From Gimesia benthica (lineage in GTDB: Bacteria; Planctomycetota; Planctomycetia; Planctomycetales; Planctomycetaceae): a stretch of 64,000 nt of DNA. The notes beneath the pieces were generated by a model. The model had not been told where the DNA came from, did no database searches, and worked only from the letters and a program-made list of their open reading frames with translations. Below, one piece after another: positions 55,475 through 64,000 of this stretch. The stretch spans positions 4,310,501 to 4,374,500 of the forward strand of contig NZ_CP043930.1 of NCBI RefSeq assembly GCF_009720525.1, in the 5' to 3' direction. Made by a program: the position numbers and the translations under genes. Positions within the stretch are counted from its first letter, which is position 1. Each line of letters opens with the position of its first letter.

Positions 55475-57106
55475 TCAGGAAAGGCAGAGTTCGGAGGGCT
55501 CGGAGATTTCAGAGATCATCGCGACGAGTTGCCGACGATCGATGGGTTTGGTGATGTGATTGTTACAGCCGACGGCCAGACATTTCTCCCGGTCGCCTTC
55601 CATCGCGTTGGCGGTGAGTGAGATGATCGGGCCTGTGTAACCAACGTCGCGGACTTTACGTGTGGCACTGTAGCCGTCGAGAATAGGCATCTGCATGTCC
55701 ATGAGGATCACATCGAAGAGTGCGCCTCGTTCCATCTCCTGGATCGCGGCCTGGTAAGCCTCTTCACCATTTTCGGCCACACTTACCTTGGCGCCTGCTT
55801 TCTTAAGGATAAAGGAGATCAGCTTCTGGTTATCCGGACCGTCTTCTGCCAGCAGGACATGTTTCCCACGCAGCGGAAACTCTTCTTCCGCAGACGTTGT
55901 TTTATTGTCTGCTGCAGCTGTCGCCGAAATTACATTTGTATCGAGAAGTTCGTGGAGCAGTTCGATTTCAGCCAGGCTGCCGGTCCGCACGGTTGCGGAG
56001 AAGCGGGAACCCTGGTTGAGTTCGCTCTGAACGGAGATGTCACCGCCGAGGATGTTGGCCAGTCGTTTGCAGATGGTCAGTCCCAGTCCGGTTCCCCCGT
56101 ACTTGCGGGAGGTGGACGAATCGGCCTGGCTGAAGGGACGGAACAGATTTGTCATCTGCGCTTCCGACATGCCGATACCCTGGTCGACGACCGTAAATTG
56201 GATTTGAGGTTCTTCGTATGGTGCCTGCAGGAGTTCCGTTTCCAGACGAATCGTGCCGACTTCCGTGAACTTAATCGCATTACCAATGAGGTTGATCAGA
56301 ATCTGGCGGATGCGGGTCGGGTCGGAATGGATTTGTGCGGGCAGAGGGAACTTGAAGTCTGTTTCGAGCTTGAGCCCCTTGGCTTCGGCGCGGACCTGCA
56401 CGAGTTCCATGACTTCTTCCACGATGGTCTGTGGCGAGCAGGCGATGGATTCGACATCGAGTTTGCCTGCTTCAATTTTGGAGAGGTCCAGAATGTCGTT
56501 GATGAGTTCCATCAGGTGACCGCCGTTGCGGCGGATGGTATCCAGAGAATCGAGGAACAGTTCCGGCATCTGGTGTGTGCGGGCTTCGAGTTCCAGGATT
56601 TCTGTGTAGCCGAGAATGGCCGTCATGGGAGTACGGATTTCATGGCTCATGTTGGCCAGGAAGGCGCTCTTGGACTGGTTAGCGGCTTCGGCCTGTTGTC
56701 TGAGATGTTTCTGTTCACGCAGGAGGTGAATTGCACGGATGGCGTTACGGACCCGCGCCTTGATTTCCGATTCGGTGGCCGGTTTGGGGATGTAGTCGAA
56801 GGCACCCTCTTCAAAGGCGCGGGCAATTCCTTTGCCATCACTCTGTGTCGTGACCATGATGACCGCGATTTCTTCCGCCTTGAAGTTATCACGGACTTCG
56901 CGGAGGACGTCAAATCCGTTCCGGGTCGGCATTTCCACATCGAGCAGCACGATGTCTGGTTGCAGTTCGATGATTTTTCGCCAGCCATCCTCACCATCGA
57001 CGGCCGAATAGATCGTGTAACCTTCGGGCGTCAGGGCTTTGGAGAGGATATGTCGTACGACTTCTGAGTCGTCGACAATCAATACCTTGGATTTACGATA
57101 TTTCAT
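55475..57106 (-). CDS. Hybrid receiver-histidine kinase-receiver protein
   Basis: From ATG 57106 this 543-residue protein has an N-terminal receiver domain (VLIVDDSEVV, DIVLLDVEMPTRNG), then a HisKA domain with the phosphorylated His in ANMSHEIRTPMTAILGY, an HATPase domain (QILINLIGNAIKFTE, GTGLGLTICKRLANILGG) and a second receiver (VLLAEDGPDNQKL, DVILMDMQMPILDG). No membrane segment, so a cytosolic hub of a phosphorelay. The frame is open to 57220, but the receiver's conserved start supports ATG 57106. Confidence 0.92.
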   Translation of the reverse strand: MKYRKSKVLIVDDSEVVRHILSKALTPEGYTIYSAVDGEDGWRKIIELQPDIVLLDVEMPTRNGFDVLREVRDNFKAEEIAVIMVTTQSDGKGIARAFEEGAFDYIPKPATESEIKARVRNAIRAIHLLREQKHLRQQAEAANQSKSAFLANMSHEIRTPMTAILGYTEILELEARTHQMPELFLDSLDTIRRNGGHLMELINDILDLSKIEAGKLDVESIACSPQTIVEEVMELVQVRAEAKGLKLETDFKFPLPAQIHSDPTRIRQILINLIGNAIKFTEVGTIRLETELLQAPYEEPQIQFTVVDQGIGMSEAQMTNLFRPFSQADSSTSRKYGGTGLGLTICKRLANILGGDISVQSELNQGSRFSATVRTGSLAEIELLHELLDTNVISATAAADNKTTSAEEEFPLRGKHVLLAEDGPDNQKLISFILKKAGAKVSVAENGEEAYQAAIQEMERGALFDVILMDMQMPILDGYSATRKVRDVGYTGPIISLTANAMEGDREKCLAVGCNNHITKPIDRRQLVAMISEISEPSELCLS

Positions 57107-57341
57107 GTTTCTGTTTTCTTTTGCCTTGGGTACGATTTTACGGCGGGTGTAAAACATGGAGATACACAAAATTAGGACAGGATTGTCTCGTACGAGTAAA
57201 CAGAGTTTAGAAAACGCCACAAATTCGAGTCTGACAAGGTGACGGAGGTCTGGTTAAGCTGATTGGAGAAATCGCGCGGGGAAGTACACTGAGTATGGAA
57301 GATCAGTTAAAACGCTTGGATTCAGTGTCGGTTGATGTGTC

Positions 57342-58250
57342 TCAATCGTCAGAAACCCGCAATGCGGGTATTTCCAGTTGTAACGATTCCAGCATTTCAT
57401 CCGAAGTGCCGGTGTTGCTCAGGCTGAGTTCCACAAGCTGAGGCGTACCAGAGAGATAGGCGACGCCGGTATCCGTGATGTCGGTATGGTCCAGAATGAG
57501 GACTTCGAGGTGAGGCAGCCGGGCAAGAATTTTGACGCCCTGATCGCTGATGCCGGTCCCGTCCAGTTCGAGGAACGAGAGCTGGTTGCAGCCAGCGATC
57601 AGTTTCGCGGTCTGATCTGTGACCTGGCAGTTCGACAGAGAGAGCGAACGCAGCGTTTTCTGTGCGGGCTGTTGGTGGAAGACCGCGAGCTCACTTTCAT
57701 CAAATTTTGAGTTGGCCAGGCTGACATGCTGAAGTCCGTTCTGTCCCAGCAGCGTGGTCAGACAGGTTTCGTCTATCGTACAGAACCGCAGTGCAAGATC
57801 TTCGAGTTTCGTTAATCGAGCCAGGGCGCGGGCCCGTGGCTGGTTGATGTGAAAACCTTCCAGCGTTAACCATTTGAGCTGTGGAAAATTCGAGAGTTGC
57901 TGGAAGAGTTGGTCGATTTCTGAATCGCTGAGCTGTGCGGACCGCGTGAGATGCACTCCGTCGATGGATCGTTGATAACGCAGTAACGGTCCCGGGATGA
58001 AATGTTTCGCAGGAGCGTTTTCATAACCACCGCGGATCAATTCGCCCCGGGAATTACGAAATTCGGTTTCCAGGTGGGCCCCGTGTTTCTGAAAGAAGGC
58101 GACCCGCTCATGGAACATGACGATGAGAAACAGCGAGTAGGCCATCACAGTTCCCAGCAGGAACAGAACGATGAACAGGGGCCGTTTGAAAAGAGTCCGT
58201 CTGACTTGGTCGGCCTGCTTGATCGACGGGCTGTCATCCGGGGAACTCAT
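57342..58250 (-). CDS. Leucine-rich-repeat protein with N-terminal membrane anchor
   Basis: From ATG 58250 this 302-residue protein has a short cytoplasmic N-terminus, one membrane segment (RPLFIVLFLLGTVMAYSLFLIV) and several LRRs of the TGISDQGVKILARLPHLEVL kind (about 170-290). LRR surfaces bind protein ligands. AGGAG precedes the start. It follows an SDR gene by 16 bp, so it is the end of the mqnD-nadB operon. Its link to those enzymes is unclear. Confidence 0.8.
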   Translation of the reverse strand: MSSPDDSPSIKQADQVRRTLFKRPLFIVLFLLGTVMAYSLFLIVMFHERVAFFQKHGAHLETEFRNSRGELIRGGYENAPAKHFIPGPLLRYQRSIDGVHLTRSAQLSDSEIDQLFQQLSNFPQLKWLTLEGFHINQPRARALARLTKLEDLALRFCTIDETCLTTLLGQNGLQHVSLANSKFDESELAVFHQQPAQKTLRSLSLSNCQVTDQTAKLIAGCNQLSFLELDGTGISDQGVKILARLPHLEVLILDHTDITDTGVAYLSGTPQLVELSLSNTGTSDEMLESLQLEIPALRVSDD

Positions 58251-58266
58251 GCTGTCTCCTGTCGTT

Positions 58267-59040
58267 CTAACGCGCGGTCCAACCGCCATCCACGGTGACC
58301 ATGCTGCCGGTCATGTAGCTCGACGCATTACTGGCAAGGAAAATTGCCGCACCCTGGATTTCTTCCATCTGTGCCCAGCGGTTCATGGCGACGGCACCGA
58401 CGATGAATTTCTTGATCTCTTCGGTCTCGGCGAACGGCTGATTCATGGGGGTGAGAAACGGGCCGGGGCAGATCGCGTTGCAGGTGATGCCGTACTCGCA
58501 GAACTCCAGGCCCATGGCCCGCGTCATCTGAACCATGGCGCCTTTGCTGGCGGTATACGGTGTGCGGTTGGAGAGCCCGACCAGACCGAGTGTGCTGGCC
58601 ATGTTGATGATGCGACCGTAGCCGGCTTTTTTCATATGGGGGACGACCGACCGGACACAGAGCCAGGGACCGGTGACATTCACTTTCTGGACTTCCTCGA
58701 ACTCTTCCAGTGTGAGTTCATCGATGGGACCACGGATGTTGATGCCCGCGTTGTTGATCAGAATGTCGATCCTGCCGAACTCCGAGATGGCCCGTTCGGT
58801 CATCGCGGCGACCTGTTCCGGATCGGTGACGTCGGCGGCGATACCGATCGCTCTGGTGCCGTAGTCGGCTTCAATCTGAGCTGCGGTTTCTGCTGCTTCT
58901 TCTGCATGCCGACTGGTCAACAGAACGTTCGCACCTGCTGAAGCAAGTCCTTCGGCCATGGCGGAACCGAGTCCTTTGGAACCTCCGGTGATGATGGCAG
59001 CGCGTCCGGTTAGATCAAACAGTTTGATGCCTGGCAGCAT
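58267..59040 (-). CDS. Short-chain dehydrogenase/reductase
   Basis: This 257-residue classical SDR has AAIITGGSKGLGSAMAEGL (cofactor binding), NNAGIN (about 91-96), catalytic Ser in MASTLGLVG and YTASK (Tyr and Lys). The close matches are to gluconate dehydrogenase and 3-oxoacyl reductase-like proteins, which share this pattern. The position after nadB does not fix its substrate. Confidence 0.88.
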   Translation of the reverse strand: MLPGIKLFDLTGRAAIITGGSKGLGSAMAEGLASAGANVLLTSRHAEEAAETAAQIEADYGTRAIGIAADVTDPEQVAAMTERAISEFGRIDILINNAGINIRGPIDELTLEEFEEVQKVNVTGPWLCVRSVVPHMKKAGYGRIINMASTLGLVGLSNRTPYTASKGAMVQMTRAMGLEFCEYGITCNAICPGPFLTPMNQPFAETEEIKKFIVGAVAMNRWAQMEEIQGAAIFLASNASSYMTGSMVTVDGGWTAR

Positions 59041-59089
59041 GATGTCCCTTCCTGTGGTTGTTTCGGGGCCGTGGTTGCGTACGGGTTGC

Positions 59090-60250
59090 TCAGCTGGTTG
59101 AGATCACGGAAATATGTTTCTGGAAAGCCGGATCTGTTTCCGGGAAGTCACTTCGATAGTGTACTCCGCGGCTTTCGCGTCGTTCAATGGCAGAGGTAAT
59201 CATCAGTTGAGAGACGAGCAGCATGTTCTGCAGTTCCCAGCCGGGGAGTGCTTTGAATTCGCGATCGACGACATAGCGGCTCCAGAAATCGACTTTGTCC
59301 TGCGCGTTCTGCAGCGAGTCTGCGCTGCGGGTGATGCCGACATCCCGCCACATGAGGCTGGCCAGCGAGTTCCTTAAGTCCTTACTGTTGAGGTCTTCGT
59401 CCGAGCGTTTTTCGGTTTCCCATTCGGGCAACAGCGATGCAGAGTACTGATCGGGCATGCTGAGAGCGGCTGCGGAAGCGCCTTTGCCGGCTGCGGATCC
59501 GAAGATCATGCCTTCCAGCAGGCTGTTGGATGCGAGTCGGTTACTGCCGTGCAGACCGGTGGACGTGACTTCGCCGGCGGCCCAGAGGTGAGGCACTGAA
59601 GTTCGCGCCTGCAGATCGGTTTTGACGCCACCAATCATGTAGTGGGCTCCGGGGCGGACCGGGATCTGATCTTTGGACAGGTCCAGGCCGAAACCCGCAC
59701 AGACCTTGCTGATGTTGGGGAAGCGTTCTTTGACCAGCTGCTTGTCGATGTGCCGCAGGTCGAGGTAGACGCAGGAGTGGCTGGTTTTCAGCATGCGATC
59801 GGTGATGGCCCGACTGACGATGTCGCGGTGCGCGAGTTCCAGATCGGGGTGGTACTCTTCCATGAAACGCACGCCGTTACAGTCCCGGAGGTAGGCGCCT
59901 TCGCCCCGGACGGCTTCGGAGACCAGGTAGCGGGCACCCCCCGCAATATAAAGCACCGTTGGGTGGAACTGCATGAACTCCATGTCCTGCAGGCGGGCAC
60001 CGGCGCGGAACGCCAGGGCGTGTCCATCGCCGGTCGCCAGCGGGGGATTCGTCGTTTCACGGAACAGACAGCCCGCACCACCGGTGGCGAGAATGACCTG
60101 CTTGGCCCAGACGAGCGACTTGCCGTGGTAGCGGTTCCAGATGATGGCACCGCGGCACTGGCCATCTTCGGTGACCAGGTCGAGTGTGGGGGTTTTCATC
60201 CAGGTCTGAATATTGGGACGGCTCTGGACGGCGGCGACCAGGGCTCGCAT
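59090..60250 (-). CDS. nadB: L-aspartate oxidase, C-terminal part (frameshifted gene)
   Basis: This frame, open upstream as far as the G run near 60305, carries most of NadB. It encodes GHSHRRVAHALGDATGKE just upstream of the ATG at 60250, then VRPGAHYMIGGVKTD and WAAGEVTSTGLHGSNRLASN with the FAD and succinate-site residues, then the helical C-terminal domain. NadB oxidises aspartate to iminoaspartate for NAD synthesis. ATG 60250 is only an internal Met. With the upstream piece it makes a full product of about 539 residues, the usual NadB length. It is part of the minus-strand operon after an SDR gene. Confidence 0.85.
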   Translation of the reverse strand: MRALVAAVQSRPNIQTWMKTPTLDLVTEDGQCRGAIIWNRYHGKSLVWAKQVILATGGAGCLFRETTNPPLATGDGHALAFRAGARLQDMEFMQFHPTVLYIAGGARYLVSEAVRGEGAYLRDCNGVRFMEEYHPDLELAHRDIVSRAITDRMLKTSHSCVYLDLRHIDKQLVKERFPNISKVCAGFGLDLSKDQIPVRPGAHYMIGGVKTDLQARTSVPHLWAAGEVTSTGLHGSNRLASNSLLEGMIFGSAAGKGASAAALSMPDQYSASLLPEWETEKRSDEDLNSKDLRNSLASLMWRDVGITRSADSLQNAQDKVDFWSRYVVDREFKALPGWELQNMLLVSQLMITSAIERRESRGVHYRSDFPETDPAFQKHISVISTS

Positions 60251-60708
60251 GATTTCTTTTCCGGTGGCATCGCCCAGGGCATGCGCGACGCGTCGATGGC
60301 TGTGCCCCCCTCTTTGGTGAGTGCGATTTTGCCATCCTGTGTATCGAAGTCGGCCCCGAATTCGATCAGTTCCTGAATGTGTCGGGGCGCTTCGCTGCAG
60401 ACGTATTCCACCAGTTCGGGATCACAGAGATCCTTGCCGGCGGCGAGCGTATCCTGCACGTGGTTGGTGATGTTGTCCAGTGGATCAAGCACACCGGCAA
60501 TTCCGCCCTGGGCATAGGCACTGTTGGACTGGGTGACTTTGCCTTTGTTGACGATGATCGTCTCGAGGCGGGGATCGATTTCCAGTGCAGCGCGGCAGCC
60601 AGCGATCCCGCCGCCGATAATCAGGACGTCAGTGAAGATGTGCGGAATCCGCTTGGGATTGATACGAGCGAGGTAGCGTTGACCAGGTTCAATCTGAATC
60701 GGATCCAA
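60196..60708 (-). CDS. nadB: L-aspartate oxidase, N-terminal part (frameshifted gene)
   Basis: The N-terminal FAD-binding piece reads DVLIIGGGIAGCRAALEI (about 28-45) and NSAYAQGGIAGVL with the NadB substrate-loop start KIALTKEGG. The frame is true until about residue 135, after which the sequence to 60196 is out-of-frame nonsense. The plus strand has six C at 60305-60310; a seventh would restore the conserved EGGHSHRR motif and join the two pieces. So it is either a sequencing error or a disrupted gene. Confidence 0.85.
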   Translation of the reverse strand: MDPIQIEPGQRYLARINPKRIPHIFTDVLIIGGGIAGCRAALEIDPRLETIIVNKGKVTQSNSAYAQGGIAGVLDPLDNITNHVQDTLAAGKDLCDPELVEYVCSEAPRHIQELIEFGADFDTQDGKIALTKEGGTAIDASRMPWAMPPEKKSCEPWSPPSRAVPIFRPG

Positions 60709-60744
60709 GTCGGGTGCTCCTTAAACTCGTTGTCGGGAAGAATC

Positions 60745-61542
60745 TCAGATGGTCATGCAGGAAAAACCGCCATCCACGGCGATGTTAGTGCCGGTGATGA
60801 AGCTGCCGGCCTTACCGGAGGCCATCAGCAGGACCGCCCCTGCCAGCTCCTCGGGATCCCCGAAACGCTGGGCAGGTGTATGATTCATAATACTCTTTAT
60901 GCGTTCGGGTGTCAGCACTTTACGGTTCTGTTCGGCAGGAAAGAAGCCAGGAGAGAGTGCATTAACCCGTACACCCTGTTCGGCCCATTCGCGAGCGAGG
61001 TTCTGTGTCAGGTTGAGCACAGCGGCCTTCGAGGCGGAATAAGTGAAGACGCGTGAGAGCGGAGTGATGGCACTCATGGAGGCAATGTTGATGATCGAGC
61101 CAGGGATTTCCTGCTCGAGCATGGCTTCGCCGAAGACCTGACAGGCGACTTTCACGCTGAGCAGGTTGACACGGAAGATATCGTCCCACTCTTTGTCGCT
61201 GATTTCGAGGAAGGGGGTCGCCGCGTTGATGCCGGCACCGTTGACCAGGATATCGGGTGTCCGATCACTGGCCTTAAGGTGTGCGATAATTGCTTCCAGA
61301 TCGGCACGGTTCGTGGAATCGGCCTGGAAGAACTCGGCACTGCCGCCCAGATCTTTGATCATCTTCACGCGACCGTTGCCGTTTTCCTGGTTACGCCCCA
61401 CGATAATGACATGTGCGCCGGCCTGGGCCAGGGCTTCTGCAATGGCGCCCCCCAGAACTCCGGTACCGCCGATGACGGTCGCCGTTTTGCCGGACAGGCC
61501 GAACAATGTCTGTAAATATCCGGATGAGTTTGATTCACTCAT
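60745..61542 (-). CDS. Short-chain dehydrogenase/reductase
   Basis: This 265-residue SDR has ATVIGGTGVLGGAIAEALAQ (cofactor), NGAGINAATPFLE (about 96-108), catalytic Ser in IINIASMSAITPL and YSASK. The end SFITGTNIAVDGGFSCM is typical of the family. It may be a D-mannonate or sorbitol dehydrogenase-like enzyme; substrate not determined. It lies between mqnD (54 bp) and nadB (36 bp). Confidence 0.88.
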   Translation of the reverse strand: MSESNSSGYLQTLFGLSGKTATVIGGTGVLGGAIAEALAQAGAHVIIVGRNQENGNGRVKMIKDLGGSAEFFQADSTNRADLEAIIAHLKASDRTPDILVNGAGINAATPFLEISDKEWDDIFRVNLLSVKVACQVFGEAMLEQEIPGSIINIASMSAITPLSRVFTYSASKAAVLNLTQNLAREWAEQGVRVNALSPGFFPAEQNRKVLTPERIKSIMNHTPAQRFGDPEELAGAVLLMASGKAGSFITGTNIAVDGGFSCMTI

Positions 61543-61596
61543 CGCATACCACCTTCTCTATCTCTCTACGATTCAATCACGGGAGCGACTGAAGTC

Positions 61597-62445
61597 TTAA
61601 CCGATGAATTCCAGTTTGACGGGATTCGGAATGATGCCGGCTTCGTAACCCCTGTTGAGCAGAGTCGCGACTGCTTCGCGTCCCTTTTCGCCGAAATCGA
61701 GGGTCCAGTCGTTGACGTACATGCCTACGAACTTGTCGGCACTGCCCCGGTTCAGATCGCGACCGTATTTCAGGGCGTGATCGAGGGCTTCGTCGCGGTG
61801 TTCCAGGCCGTACTCAATGCTCCGTTTGAGGATCGCAGTGACTTCTTCCATCATTTCCTGACCGAGGTCTTTGCGGATGGCGTTGGCACCCAGCGGCAGG
61901 GGGAGACCGGTTTCTTCGTACCACCACTCACCCAGGTCAACGACCAGTTTGAGTCCCTGGTTGGCGTAGGTCAGCTGACCTTCGTGAATGATCAGGCCGG
62001 CGTCAAATTTACCCTGTTCGACCAGATTCAGGATTTCATCGAAGGGGTGTTCTTCGTATTCAAAATCATCACCCAGCAGGAGCTTGAGGGCCAGGAAGGC
62101 GGTGGTCAGCTTGCCGGGGATGGCGATTTTTTTGCCGCGGAGGTCGTCGATACTCCACTCTTCCCGGGCCACGACCATGGGGCCGTACTTGTCGCCCATG
62201 GAGGCACCACAGGAGCAGATCGCATAGGTGTCGGTCAGGTAAGCGTAGCCGTGGAGACTGACGGCGGTCAGTTCCAGTTCCGCGTTGAAGGCACGCTGGT
62301 TGAGGGTTTCGATGTCCTGTAACTCATGAGTGAATCGATACTTACCAGTTTCGATTTTGTCATTGGCCAGGGCATGGAACATAAAGGCATCGTCCGGATC
62401 GGGACTGTGGCCCACCTGAATTAACACTTTTTCGTCGGTCATCAT
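61597..62445 (-). CDS. mqnD: 1,4-dihydroxy-6-naphthoate synthase (futalosine pathway)
   Basis: This 282-residue periplasmic-binding-like fold has the MqnD start VGHSPDPDDAFMFHALANDK and later LTAVSLHGYAYLTDTYAI, CGASMGDKYGPMVV, GKLTTAFLALKL and DAGLIIHEGQLTY. MqnD makes 1,4-dihydroxy-6-naphthoate in the alternative menaquinone pathway. Planctomycetes with a respiratory menaquinone usually use this route. It heads the minus-strand operon. ATG 62442 is an alternative start. Confidence 0.85.
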   Translation of the reverse strand: MMTDEKVLIQVGHSPDPDDAFMFHALANDKIETGKYRFTHELQDIETLNQRAFNAELELTAVSLHGYAYLTDTYAICSCGASMGDKYGPMVVAREEWSIDDLRGKKIAIPGKLTTAFLALKLLLGDDFEYEEHPFDEILNLVEQGKFDAGLIIHEGQLTYANQGLKLVVDLGEWWYEETGLPLPLGANAIRKDLGQEMMEEVTAILKRSIEYGLEHRDEALDHALKYGRDLNRGSADKFVGMYVNDWTLDFGEKGREAVATLLNRGYEAGIIPNPVKLEFIG

Positions 62446-62714
62446 GAATCACACAATATTGAAGTTGAGGGAAACAAGCACTGGAAACCTGGACCAGCAG
62501 CCGAGAGGGTCCGACCAGTTCATTTACTAGATTTAGCATGACACTATAGAGAGTTACGGGGAACTTAGCCACCGACTGAGCGGAAACAACTCAGAACGAC
62601 CACGAAACGTATTCCGAATGGGGACTACCACGAAAGAGACTGCTCAGGCGAGGCTTTATTTGGTGTTGATTACAGAATGTGTACAATAGAATACTGTGAA
62701 GTTGTTTTTATACA

Positions 62715-63647
62715 TCACTTCAGCAGTTTATCGAGCAGGTCGACTGCGGTGTCTGTGGTGGTGACTTCGAGTGCGTGGCATTCTTCGAGGTTGCGGAACC
62801 AGGTGTGCTGGCGTTTGGCGAACTGGCGGGTGCGGACTTTCAGGGTTTCGACGGCCTCGTCATAAGCGATGTCCCCTTCGAGGTGGTCGATCAGTTCCTT
62901 GTAGCCGAGTGCCTGTCGGGCGGTGCGGCTGAGTGGCTGTTCTGCGGCGAGCAGCGTTTTAACTTCGTCCAGCAGTCCGGCCTGCAGCATCAGGTCGACG
63001 CGGACGTTGATGCGGGTGTAGAGCCAGTCGCGATCAGGGGAGAGCCAGTAGACGTGCTGCGGTCGCTGGTCTGCGGGGAGGGCCGCTTCCTGGTGTTGCG
63101 AGGAAAGGGGCTGACCGGTGACGTGGTAAACTTCCAGGGCCCGCGTGACGCGGCGGAGATCGTTGGGATGCAGTTTCTCTGCGGAGACCGGATCCACTTC
63201 GGCCAGTCTCGCATGCAGAGCCAGGTTGCCTTCGGCCTCGACGAACTGTTCGAGTTCGCGGCGGAAATCCCAGTCGGCAGCGGGGCCTTCAAAGACGCCG
63301 CGTAAGACGGCCCGCAGGTAGAGACCGGTGCCTCCGACGAAGAGGGGGACATGTCCGCGGTCGATGATTTCCCGACAGCATTGTTCGGCGGCGGTCAGGT
63401 AATCGGCGACGCTGAATTCCTCATGCGGGTCGATGACGTCGATCAGGTGATGGGGAATTCTCTGCTGTTCTTCAGGCGAAGCTTTCGCGGTGCCGATGTC
63501 CATGCCCCGGTAGAGGGACATCGAGTCGAGGGCCAGGATTTCCGCATCCAGATGTTCGGCCAGCTGCAGGCTGAGTTCGGTCTTGCCGCAGGCGGTGGGA
63601 CCGGCCAGAAACCAGCACTGTTTCAGGACTTCCGGGGAAAACTGCAT
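62715..63647 (-). CDS. miaA: tRNA dimethylallyltransferase
   Basis: This 310-residue MiaA has the P-loop FLAGPTACGKTELSLQLAEHL, DSMSLYRGMDIGTAKAS and FVGGTGLYLRAVLRG. The C-terminal half has DLRRVTRALEVYHVTG and LGYKELIDHL. It prenylates A37 of tRNAs reading U-starting codons. No hfq adjoins. The isoprenoid donor comes from the IspD pathway seen earlier in the window. Confidence 0.93.
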   Translation of the reverse strand: MQFSPEVLKQCWFLAGPTACGKTELSLQLAEHLDAEILALDSMSLYRGMDIGTAKASPEEQQRIPHHLIDVIDPHEEFSVADYLTAAEQCCREIIDRGHVPLFVGGTGLYLRAVLRGVFEGPAADWDFRRELEQFVEAEGNLALHARLAEVDPVSAEKLHPNDLRRVTRALEVYHVTGQPLSSQHQEAALPADQRPQHVYWLSPDRDWLYTRINVRVDLMLQAGLLDEVKTLLAAEQPLSRTARQALGYKELIDHLEGDIAYDEAVETLKVRTRQFAKRQHTWFRNLEECHALEVTTTDTAVDLLDKLLK

Positions 63648-63819
63648 GAGGAATTCGCTTCAGAAAGACCCCAGATCGCGGGGAAACCCGATCCGGGGTG
63701 TTGGGGGACTCGTTATTTCGAAAACATTCAGCTAGGATAGGCGCGGCGGCTCTGACCGCTTAGAAAACGTACTGTTGTAAAGTATATTTATCCGCGTTGA
63801 AAGTCGAAAGAGAGTGACC

Positions 63820-64000
63820 ATGGCGAACTTCGAAGCCAGCGTGCAGCTGACCGCCACCCCCGAACAGGTATTCGAGTTTCTGATCGATACCGAAAATATC
63901 CTGAAGATCAGTCCTCCGGATGCCGGCCTGACATTTACGAAAAAACCGGACAAGCTCTATAAAGGGGCGACGATTGAATTTCGTATTCAGGGCTTCGGGC
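63820..64000 (+). CDS. SRPBCC-fold protein (partial, 5' end)
   Basis: The frame is open from ATG 63820 to the window edge and encodes about 60 residues: MANFEASVQLTATPEQVFEF, DTENILKISPPDAG and YKGATIEFRIQGFG. This start matches START/SRPBCC ligand-binding proteins (polyketide cyclase type). AGAGAG precedes the start. The rest is outside the window. Confidence 0.75.
   Translation, partial: MANFEASVQLTATPEQVFEFLIDTENILKISPPDAGLTFTKKPDKLYKGATIEFRIQGFG

Overview
The window looks like chromosome from a planctomycete, probably close to Gimesia/Planctomyces. This rests on family recognition, not a database search. Pointers are a divergent EF-G of the spirochaete/planctomycete/delta-proteobacterial type in the str operon, an L17 with an internal insertion and an acidic tail, ribosomal operons lacking several usual members, futalosine-pathway MqnD, and accessory families common in planctomycetes (Gfo/Idh/MocA oxidoreductases, BON proteins, TolB-like propellers, VOC proteins, ExbD-like coiled-coil proteins).

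Bases 1-18.2 kb are a nearly unbroken plus-strand translation superoperon: the 3' end of a gene that is probably rpoC, then rpsL-rpsG-fusA, then S10-spc-alpha genes from rpsJ to rplQ with secY and rpoA inside. tuf, rpsN, rpmD, map, adk, infA and rpsD are missing from their common positions. Good promoters precede rpsL, rpsJ and rpmJ, and a strong hairpin terminator follows rplQ.

Bases 18.3-34.9 kb mix uncharacterised genes with a lipoprotein, a two-BON-domain secreted protein, a lipoprotein transglutaminase, RNase III, a Do-like periplasmic protease, a zinc-ribbon membrane protein broken by a frameshift, BioD, an ExbD-like coiled-coil protein and an FHA protein. Between the transglutaminase gene and rnc lies a near-consensus sigma-54 promoter followed by about 170 nt with five stem-loops, the last terminator-like. 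It is a candidate sigma-54-dependent small RNA and the most novel-looking element here.

Bases 35-48.4 kb carry serine acetyltransferase, an HD-GYP gene with a structured leader overlapping a CPBP protease gene, a Tyr-rich secreted protein, a BlaI-type repressor with a perfect inverted-repeat operator and only a 38-residue stub where its M56/BlaR1 partner is expected, tandem TolB-like propellers, a VOC protein, a sigma-54 AAA+ regulator with a degenerate receiver, IspD, ribosomal protein S21 and ThyX.

Bases 48.5-64 kb contain a Gfo/Idh/MocA dehydrogenase, a minus-strand glycan/lipid-sugar cluster (GT39-like, GT2, GtrA, methyltransferase), a VOC plus oxidoreductase pair, a hybrid response-regulator/histidine kinase, and a probable minus-strand operon mqnD-SDR-nadB-SDR-LRR. 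nadB is split by a missing G in a G run. miaA and the start of an SRPBCC-fold gene close the window. Both frameshifts lie in short homopolymers and could be sequencing errors.
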